Positions 55,333 to 64,000 of a stretch of DNA of 64,000 nt are shown here, in pieces. The translations under genes and the position numbers were made by a program. Origin of the DNA: Strobilurus pachycystidiatus (lineage: Eukaryota; Basidiomycota; Agaricomycetes; Agaricales; Physalacriaceae); assembly GCA_019915135.1 (NCBI GenBank), contig JAHLMK010000002.1, positions 558,001 through 622,000 of the forward strand, read 5' to 3'. The number at the start of each line of letters is the position of its first letter. Position 1 is the first letter of the stretch. The notes under the pieces were generated by a model. The model was not told where the DNA came from. It was given only the letters and a program-made list of their open reading frames with translations, and did no database searches.

Positions 55333-58206
55333 TCATGACCCGTATGGTCCTGGCTGCTTCTGCAGATTCGTACCGGACGTGGTTGTACACTCGTACGACG
55401 TGAACATGACAAGAAGGTGCAGCGCCAATGCGTAGAATATGAAGAACGTCCTTGCGCGTCGGTTGCTCAAGACCGCCTTCGTGATATTCAGAACACCTCG
55501 TTCGACCGCGTTGAGATTTTCGTAGGCTCTTGTGGCCTCCTGAACAGAATAAAACGTGATCAGCCGCCAAACTCAGGCCCAAGATATGTCAAAGAATACA
55601 TACCCGTCCTCGGAACGCCTCAAACGGATTCATAGCAGCTTCGTACCGAGCATGATACTTACTCATATCATCGCTCCTCGACGGCGTTGGAAGTGGGTCA
55701 AGCTGCGATGTCACCGGTCGCGAACCGACCTCCTCCCTATAGCTCTGCATGTACCTGACCTTCTCGTACAACTTCAGGTTGTCTGATTGCAGGTTCTTAA
55801 CCTCCGCCCTTAGATCTGAGATAATTTGGAACTGCTTGCGTAGTTCCTAATGGCCACACAATGAGTTACGGCGTGTGATAGCCCTTAGGCACGCACCTCC
55901 TCAAGCTCCGCATTCCTTTGGCGGAAGCGGTCCCTCTGGCTCGTCACAATGGGCAGGATGGATGTATCCGCCGAAGAGGTGAATGGTATCGGGGTCGTTC
56001 TGACGGAAGTGTTATCCTGCTGAGATATGAATATATAGCTTACAACGAAGCAGAAGCGCTCAAGAAATGCGTACGCACAGGTTTCTTGCCGAGATCCAGC
56101 CCCGCGAGGACATCAGATGATTCAGAAGGTGTGGTATCACCATTTGCTCCATGTTTATTCACGGACAACAGATCAGTCTCGAGCTTCTCGTTCAAGACCC
56201 GTTGCTTCTCCAGCTCGTCCGCAGTCGAAGCGAACTGGTCTTGAACCGCTTGCAACGAGTTCTCCAGTTCGCTATGTAAGATCTGATTGAGAAGGTCAGA
56301 GTTGCAGTCCACATGCAAGAGAAGACGGAGGGAACATACCCGGAACTTGGTAAGTTCCTCCAGAAGCCGCTTATTCTTCGTCGCGAGGAGCGCTTCGAGG
56401 GATTTGCCTTGCTGCTCATGCGCTTTCTCGGCATTGGGGTTGGGCAACTGCACGCCCACTTCGTACGCATGAAGTTGATCTCCATCGTCGTCTATATCAT
56501 CGTCAAAACCAGCAAACTCAACATACTATTACGAGAATTCAGTTGACAGAACAGGTGAGCCTGGAGAGAACCAGCCTTCATAATGCCCAACTCCCGTTTG
56601 ATTTCATCGTAGTCACTATATTGCTTCATTCGGTGCTTCAAACTGTCAATCTCGGCCACCTGATGACGCTCGTAGCTGGTCCTGCGAGAAGAGACACATT
56701 GCACACCTTCTTCTGGATCTCCCGAGCCATTTCGTCCTTATTCTTCTTCACAGACTGCTCGAGTTCGGACATAGCCATCTTTTGTGTTTCTAGAACGTGG
56801 GACATACGCTCTACTTCCGCCTCGTACTCTCCTATTTTGGCTTGAAGTTCCTTGGCACTATAGAACGGTCCACTATCAGGTGAATGTCAACATTGGTAAG
56901 GCGTAAAACATACCGATCAGAGCTGTCAGTACCACTTCGTAGAGCTTCCATCTCTGCCCTCAGGGCTTCCTGAAAATTATCTATACGGTGGAGAGATTGG
57001 AAGTAAGAGCTTCTGCTTACATTCCGTCTCTCGACGTTGGCCACGCGGCTGTTTGCGAACTCGAGGTCGGCCACCATCATGTCAACCTCAGCCAATTTCG
57101 CGACAACCTCCTGGTCTAGAGGCCGTGATACATTAGTGTATTGTTCCCAACAGGGTATGCTTCGACCGAGCTAACCTTGTCTTGAGCTGTGGTTCACGAG
57201 TTTTGCCTGGCTGTCTTCGTTGGACATACGCAATTCTCGGAGCTGGGATTTCGTCAACGTCACTTGGCGTTGGAGGTCTTGCTCTCTGGATGGCGTGTTC
57301 AGCAGAGGAAAATACTATCGAACAATGGGTCATACCGTTCTTCGTAATTTCTAAGTCTCTCGTCATAAGTTGCATTGAGTTCATTCTCTTTCTGAGAGAC
57401 GCGGTCATTGATCATATTCTCCATCTGGAGAGACGCGTAAATTTCCGTGCCAACATGTCTCCACCGCACGGACTCACCTTGGCCTCCAACTGTTCATATT
57501 TGGCTTCTACCTTCTGCTTGGCCGCCTCAATGTTAGCTGTCTCTCCAACACGTTTCTTCAAGTCCGCATTTTCTTCCTTTAAGCGTTGAAGTTCTTGTTC
57601 CAAGTCTCGGGCCTCTGCAACCTTGACAGTTTGGTCCTGAGGATGCTTGAGAATAGTCCGGCATGACGCGGGAGAGAGAATCGTACAACGGCTGCCTCGA
57701 GGAGAGGGTATGGATCCGGGGCCTCTGCGAGGACTTTGTATAGGTCTAGGAAGGCATTCTCGGCCATGCGAGATCTCTTGGTCAATGCATCGATTTCTGA
57801 TTGGTAGGCTACAAGAACATGAGCGCGTCGCAAGATGACGTGTGTATCCGACACACCCTTCAAGAGTCCCTTGATAGCAGTCACTTTCTCCTCGTCGGGG
57901 ATTCGTTTGAACTCTGGAATTCAGTTCAAGAGGATAGCAGAAGGTATACAAATGGTGATACCCTTTGTTTTGTCGGAGAGAGACTTGCGGCCGACGAGGT
58001 TTGCCTTTTGGTTGTCAATAACCTCGACTCCCTGCGCGTCGAGCGTCTTCTGGAGGTCGGTGAGGTTCACATCTGGGCATTGACCAGTTAAATTGCGGAA
58101 ATAATGGCGAATAATGGTGGCTACCCCGCCATGTTGCAAGTGCGCCCGAGAAATTGGTCTCGGCTGAAGTCATGGAAGAGAGTGTGAATGATCCACGTGA
58201 CGCCAT
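55333..58206 (-). CDS. COY1: CASP/COY1 Golgi golgin
   Basis: Sixteen exons from 58206-58125 to 55539-55333, giving 695 residues, the usual size. The N-terminal block is diagnostic: [57 protein letters not shown] and [16 protein letters not shown] long coiled coil follows, interrupted by ELGIMKYVEF and [18 protein letters not shown]. The C-terminal CASP domain ([22 protein letters not shown]) ends with a transmembrane anchor [20 protein letters not shown]/Coy1 tethers vesicles at the Golgi, the tail being in the membrane and the coiled coil in the cytosol. The intron after GIMK requires a GC donor (GCTGGT at 56575). Start at 58206. An in-frame ATG at 58173 is also possible. Head-to-head with the mitochondrial uS9 gene, 47 bases apart. 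Confidence 0.93.
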
Positions 58207-58253
58207 TTCCTTTTCTCCCTCCGACTTCCTGCCTGGTCCTTTGAAGTTGCCCA
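58207..58253. promoter_or_regulatory. 47-bp bidirectional intergenic region
   Basis: Separates the start codons of COY1 (minus) and uS9m (plus). Such a short gap means that the 5' UTRs overlap or that the start codons chosen here are upstream of the real ones. Confidence 0.6.
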
Positions 58254-59808
58254 ATGGCGACGGTCCTTCTGCGGCGGATTGGGTGCCGTCCCATTATTTC
58301 GCGCCTCCACGCCTCTACCTCGGTGGCGGCGTCGTCGGCTGTCCGTTTGCCCCGACTGCCGCATTCCCGTCTCTACTCGACGCCATTCATTCCAGTTCAG
58401 CAGCTGCTCCAGACGGACCAGCAGCAGGCACTGACCGCGGAAGAGGAGGAAGAGGGCAACGAGGAGTACGAGGATGAGGAGGACCTGGAGGAGGCCGAAG
58501 CGTTAGAAACGGAGAGACGCTTTGACGAGTTTTGCGCGGACCCAGCGAAACAGAAGAACCTGCTGGATCCCATGCCGCGTCCGGGCTCTCCCGCGTTCTA
58601 CACAGGACGCCACCAATACTACGATACCCTTGTATCCGTCCGTACGGCCATTGGCCAGGCACGGGCCACCCTCAAAACGCTATGTCTTCTGCCCCTTCCC
58701 GCATTTGCACGCGCCAGTCTCCTCCCCCTCCCTCCCAACTGGAAAGACATTGACAGCCTGTCGCGCGACATTGGCCTCCAGCTCAACACCACTCGCTACC
58801 GCCGCCTCGTCGCTCTTTTGAACGAGCTCAACGAGCTGTTACGAATCGCGACAACAGCAGGCTGCACCGATTTGGCCGAGATGCTCGAGCGGATCGTGGC
58901 CATGTTCGAAAAAGGCAGCTCGCTTGGCTTGAACTACAACGACGGACGCGGCAAAAAAGTCGAGTTAGACGAGTTTGGACGTTCGTATACTCTTGGACGG
59001 CGTAAGACTAGCTCTGCGCGCGTTTGGATGATTCCCGTCCAGAAAGGCCAGCCTGTCGCTCCTCTTGCGGCTCAGGAGGAAGTTTCGACTGAGTCTGAGC
59101 CCACCGAGAACGCGACCGAACCTGCGTCGCTGTCACCCGATGTCGAGACAGAGCCTGCGTCGGCGTCACCCGACATCGCCACAGAGCCTCTGTGGGCATC
59201 ACCGGATATCGCCACAGAGCCTACCCCAGCGTCCCCCGCAACCGCGGTTTGGGAGGACATCGACTTCACGGAAATCCTCGACGCCCCACCTGAACGGGCA
59301 CCAAAACTTGAAGCAGCACCAGCACCAACACCTGAAGTAAAGGCCGTTCAGCCTATCAAAGCGCCGAAAAAGGTCAAGGTCTCCATCAGCACCATCCTCG
59401 TCAACAACATCCCGATATCCCAGTACTTCCCCAATCCCCTCGATCGCGAAAAGATCACGTATCCGCTCAAAGTCGCAGGCGTGCTGGGTAAATATAACGT
59501 ATTTGCCATCACTCGCGGTGGAGGTTCCACTGGTCAAACGGGAGCGATCGCACATGGTATTGCCAGAGGCTTGCTCGCGCATGAAGAGCGTCTGCTCCGC
59601 GTCCTACGCAAAGGTGAGAGGACGCTGTTCTCGTTCTGTTATCGGTGCTCATGTCGTCTACAGCCAACCTGGTTAAACGTGATCCTCGTATGGTCGAGCG
59701 TAAGAAGACTGGTCGGGCCAAGGCAAGGAAGGGGGTAAGTCATCTTTTCCGCATCTTTGCATACATCACCTCATACTCGCCTTCCAGTACACTTGGGTCA
59801 AACGATAG
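58254..59808 (+). CDS. MRPS9: Mitochondrial small ribosomal subunit protein uS9m
   Basis: Three exons: 58254-59613, 59664-59734 and 59788-59808, giving 483 residues. The first 45 residues are Arg/Ser rich with no acid (MATVLLRRIGCRPIISRLHA), a mitochondrial presequence. The uS9 core is at the C-terminus: ITYPLKVAGVLGKYNVFAI, RGGGSTGQTGAIAHGIARGL, and after the introns RDPRMVERKKTGRAKARKGY with the invariant end TWVKR. The middle (residues 60-360) is an extension with a Glu run, a helical domain (WKDIDSLSRDIGLQLNTTRY) and short 11-residue repeats TEPxxxSPDxx encoded at about 59100-59240. Translation of mitochondrial mRNAs. Head-to-head with COY1 and tail-to-tail with BRE1. Confidence 0.95.
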
Positions 59809-59916
59809 TCTTCTACGTAGTCTCAGTCTGAGTAGGTTGTGTTCCTTATTTAAGAATAATACAGGGCTATTATGTAGACCATACATAAAATAACAGTAAT
59901 AAAGGTACAAGAACTA

Positions 59917-62900
59917 TCATTGAAAGTACATCTGCATCACGTCGCCCTGCGAGAACGCTAAGTTACATGACGGACACTTTCTCTGGCGTGTCGATATCCG
60001 GGCGTCAATGCAATCCTTGCAGAATGCTGCGTGGGGCGTGGTTCAATTCGACGAGCATCGTATGAATATAGCGGAACGTACTATGTAGGCACTTGCTCAA
60101 GATGATACTCCGTATGGACTGCTTGCAGGTCGAACATTTCAACACCGCCAGAGCGTCGTCCAATTGAGCCTGAACATCGGATTCCTTCACGGGCTTGTTG
60201 GCATTTGCGGAAGCAGCTTTCAGCCTCGTAGCGAGGCGTTCGGCGTCCTTCTGAGCCTCCTGCGCGGACTCTCTCGCTTTCTTGACGGCCGATTTCTCGG
60301 CAGTCAACTGATTGGTGGCGGCTGCATGCGCGTCGGTCATCTAAGATTGCTTTGAGTACACGCTTCTGCCATGAGCATATCACGCACATCCTTAAGTTGC
60401 CCCGTTTGCTTGTCGTGCTGGCCCTTCAGTGACAGATATTCATTGTCTATGTTTTGGATCTGCTTTTGAGCGAGGTTGAGGCAACTTTTATAATGCTCCG
60501 CCTCCTGTTCCAGATCTTTCTGGGAAACAGTGAGGTGAAGACTAGTAAGATAGGAAGTCCGACTTACAATCTGTGCTCGCAGGTTCTTTTCAGATTCTCG
60601 AGACTTCTCGGTGACCTTCTCTGTGGCAGCAAGCACTCGTTGCAGATTCTTTCGTTCAGATTCAATAGCTTCCCTCTCTCGCATGGCTTGGTAGTACTTG
60701 TTCTCTGATTTCGCCCGCTATGATCACTAAGCAAATGGAGATACGTGCGAAAGCCAATATGACTTACTTCGACGCCGCTCTTCGCGACGCGGTCCTCTAA
60801 GCTGGCAAATTCGAACACTCTGGTTTTGAGCTGTCGATCGACACCTTCCCAGGCAGTCGATAGCTTGTCCAACTCAAGATACAAAGAGGATTCCGCCTGA
60901 GACAACCGTAAGATATAGAACGTGGAAACAGAAAGCGATGATACCTCGATCTGTTGCGCGATCTCCAATCGCAACCGTCGTAGCTCCTCCTCCTTCCTGT
61001 GAAGTTCTTCGGATAAAGCAGAGGATTCCGCAGACATCGAGGATGATCCATAGACATCTCGGTATTTCGCCAGTTCGGCTTCAGCCTTGCCAAGCCGTTC
61101 AAGCGTACTGCGATGTTCATTGATAGCGACTTGATGATCCCCTTCATATAAAGCGGTTGATCTGCGGTACGCGTCGAGCTGTTCTTGCGCTATACTGCAA
61201 CGAGGACTGAGAGACAGCGGAGAACGAGCCGGAATAAGACTCACGTTAACCTCTCCTGCAGGTCCTCGACATATGGTATCTCGTGGGGTTCGAAAAGAAA
61301 TTTGAGAACATCTTCCTGCCCTACAGTTGCTGCTAGATGAGCCTTGGACTGACGTAGTTGGTTTTGCAGAATTGTGATCATTTCCTTCTAAGAATGAGTA
61401 CTCCGGATGCATCATATGCGAATGAACGCACCCCGCGACTTTCAGCCAGTGCCCTCAAGTCTTGAGGTGATGTCATCTTAACGGCATCCTTCTGGCGCCT
61501 CTCGTTCAACTCGGCTTGCTGCTGATCCCGCACTTCGCGTAAACGTGAAATGTCGGTGTCCCGGCGAGCTAGCGCTGTCTTCAGCTCTTGAATTTGTTGA
61601 CTGTGTTCCAGCTAGATTGAAAAGAGAATGAGATGATGTTGTAGTGTAGTTGAAAGGAACGTTGACACACAGGCATGCTTTCTTCTAACGCAAGGCGCGC
61701 CTGTACGGCCTGATACATCGTCTCCTGCGCTTGAAGGTATTTCCCCTCAAATTCTGCGAGATTGTAGTTCAGGTGCGAGACCTTCTCCAGAACGACTTTG
61801 TAGTGTGGACTTTCAGTGACAACCGAGGCAGGCGGATTGTTGATCTAACACAGCATGAGAGGCGAATAGAAGAGATGAACGGTGGCATACTTGAGTGTTC
61901 AGTTCTGCGATAGATATAGACAGTCGCGCTATCTCCTGTGACGCCTTTTCCAGCTCGGCACCTCTACTTTCAGCGAGATATTTCCATTCGTGCCGAGAGT
62001 CGTCGCCATTAGAAGTACCGGGGTTAGGCTAGAGCAAAGTCAGGAACAATATGTCGTGTTCAGAATATGTGAAATACCAGTTAACCGGACCACTCACTGC
62101 AGGAGGGGATGGATTTCGTGATGTTCCTTCCTTCTCTGGTTCCACAATCCCATTTTCCTCAGTTCGATGTCTTTCGGAGGCCCGTACGGATTTGCTGTGG
62201 AGGCGTTCGAAGCGATTCTCTGCGGCAGCGAGTTCTTGTCGATATTTGTCCCCCAGAGCTTCGCTTTCCTGTAATTGAACAGACAAACTGTCAACCCTGG
62301 CGTGGAGAGAAGCACACTACTTACGAGTTAGCTCCGACTACCAACGAGGATAAGCACTGTGTCTCACCTCGGTTTGAGTGGTTTGATAATTGATGTAGGA
62401 GGAGTCTTCGAGTTTGGTATGATGTTCAGGTGCGAGTTGGAAAAAACGCGATACGACGGCCTGGGTGGCGTTGGCCCGTTCCTCTAATATGCTCTTTACC
62501 GCCTCTGGTGTGTTATCTTGGATACACGACGAGATGTTGAACGCTTCTGGTGAATTGCTGAGCTGATTCAGCAGCAATGGGGCAGGCCGCGTACCTTTAA
62601 CGCGTTTACTGGGCGACGGCATATCCTCTGGCTTAGCCAGGGTCTGTACAGTGTCAAGAATCTGCGAGGATGGGGTTGAGCATTTGTCTCTGATAGAAGA
62701 GGAGGCAAGCCACATACCTGTCGCCAGCAGGCAGAGATAGCAACCAGTCCTGCCTCGCACTGGCTTCGTCTCCTCTGCAACTCTTCAATCTGAAGCTGAC
62801 TACGGCCAAACTCTCTTGAATAATACTTCATTTTGCGATAAATGGCCTCCTTGCGAAAATTCTGGGGAGGAAAATGAGAAGAGCGCCACACAAAACAAGC

Positions 62901-63052
62901 GGTTCGCCTACCTCCAACAAGTTGTCATCCTCTGTTGGCTCGTCCTTGTCACCGACACCATTGACAACGGGACTGCCGTTGACGTCCGACAGTATGCGCT
63001 TCTTGCTTATGGACAGGGCATCGTCGTCGTGGGACCGCTTTTTGGAGGCCAT
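59917..63052 (-). CDS. BRE1: E3 ubiquitin-protein ligase BRE1
   Basis: Fourteen exons from 63052-62912 to 60026-59917, giving 820 residues. The start MASKKRSHDDDALSISKKR and the N-terminal block FRKEAIYRKMKYYSREFGRS with CEAGLVAISACWRQ are the Rad6-binding/coiled-coil region. Long coiled coils follow. The C-terminal RING finger is KCSTCKQSIRS, LSKCLHTFCKDCIDARIST, RQRKCPSCNLAF, and the end is MQMYFQ. BRE1 with Rad6 monoubiquitinates histone H2B (K123 in budding yeast), needed for H3K4 and H3K79 methylation. Nuclear. The acceptor of exon 4 is placed at AAGTAG|TGTGC, which gives a continuous coiled coil (CASLHARVDSLSVQL). The 3' end is 108 bases from the uS9m stop, tail to tail. Confidence 0.95.
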
Positions 63053-64000
63053 GGAGGAAAGCAAGAGACTCAGAGCTCGTGGCAAACTCCGTCGCTGGCG
63101 GCTGTTGAATTTTCTCTCGGCTTCCCGGCAGCAATGACGATCCTCGCTCTTTCATCCTTTCCTCTTTGTTCTCTAAAAGTCCTTGTGAACGAATGCAGCA
63201 TCCGTGCATAACTCGCATAATCGGCGTTACAGAGTCAGAGTCGCAGATGGAAGAAGAATGCAAACAGCCGCCCAACCCAAGCCCTACCTAATACGTCATT
63301 TCTACTTTACACGAAGTACTCTTGACATTCACGTTGGTAAACCGCCTCCCGCCCAACTCTGACGGACAGAGCACTCTTCGATGAATGATACTTCTTCTGT
63401 AACTCCCACAATGTGATACCGTTTCCTCAACGCACTGCGATATATGGTCACTCGAGGCAAGGCACTACCTATCCCTCCTTCCAGTGTCTCGTGTCGGCCA
63501 CCCTGCGCGCGCAGGGCATGACTACACCACAGTCGTTAAACAACCATCTACCTTGGACGTCGACGAAGCTCTTCGAGAACTGGATCACACTGGCACCCCA
63601 GCTCACATCATGATCACTCTTGCTACCTTGTCTCGACAAGCTACAAATGCTAGATGAAGCGAGTGCGACCGCTTGCCTAGTTCTACTGCCAGCAGATTCC
63701 CAAACGCTGCCAGGGTAAAGAGATCGCATTCACATCTTCTATACCATGACATGCCCGCCCCAATCTGACGCCGTCGATGCTACGCTACATATCCCTGGTT
63801 CGACGGAAACGCAAGAGCCTGTCGGATCCCCGTAAACGCCTCATAGATCTCATCTTCTATAGGTATCCATCGCCTGGGTGACCTGTATAGGCTCTTATGC
63901 GAGCAGGCCTCAAACGCGCATTGACCTCTGCGTCATAATTAATGCTCGCACTACAATAATGAACATGGCAATGTATATAAGTACATAATGGATGTATGCA
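63053..64000. other. Right-end intergenic stretch
   Basis: Upstream of BRE1, so its promoter should lie here. A plus-strand frame around 63528-63655 (DYTTVVKQPSTLDVDEALRE) looks protein-like, but no start or splice pattern could be fixed, so it is not called. Confidence 0.4.

Overview
This is nuclear DNA from a filamentous basidiomycete, most likely an agaricomycete. The reasons are the numerous GT-AG introns of about 45-60 bases (some GC-AG), very small exons, unidirectional single genes without operons, and the gene set: a fungal CSL transcription factor, a GH5 mannanase, an F-box/LRR protein, a fungal Zn2Cys6 regulator, SLU7, COY1/CASP and BRE1. Gene models below were built by hand by joining open frames at consensus splice sites and checking phase. 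None is backed by transcripts.

Left part (1-16 kb): a CSL-type DNA-binding protein running off the left edge, an unrecognised 479-residue protein, a gene-poor stretch of about 4.8 kb, an acidic zinc-ribbon protein, a 14-exon secreted endo-mannanase and, divergent from it, an ornithine cyclodeaminase/mu-crystallin family protein.

Middle part (16-37 kb): a repeat-rich island. Two GRF-zinc-finger/coiled-coil genes lie in opposite orientation inside about 3 kb inverted arms (17.56-20.6 kb and 27.35-30.72 kb), with a decayed third copy near 20.6-21.1 kb. Between and beside the arms are two BSD2/Ndfip-like membrane protein genes and an unrecognised gene carrying a 24-bp minisatellite. The non-coding DNA is studded with a short dyad motif of the form GTGGACG-spacer-CGTCCAC. 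It is most regular in an array at 34.3-36.6 kb.

Right part (37-64 kb): compact housekeeping and regulatory genes. These are a SET-domain protein, SelO pseudokinase, an F-box protein, a small coiled-coil protein divergent from a third GRF/coiled-coil gene, RPC19 (Pol I/III), a Zn2Cys6 factor with an 18-nt exon, two tandem paralogues of an unknown family, SLU7 (splicing), COY1/CASP (Golgi), mitochondrial uS9 and BRE1 (H2B ubiquitin ligase). The last three are packed with only 47 and 108 bases between coding ends.

The most unusual part is the 16-37 kb island. It combines inverted duplication, copy decay and a recurring hairpin motif with mostly retained arm complementarity, next to an expanded GRF-finger family.
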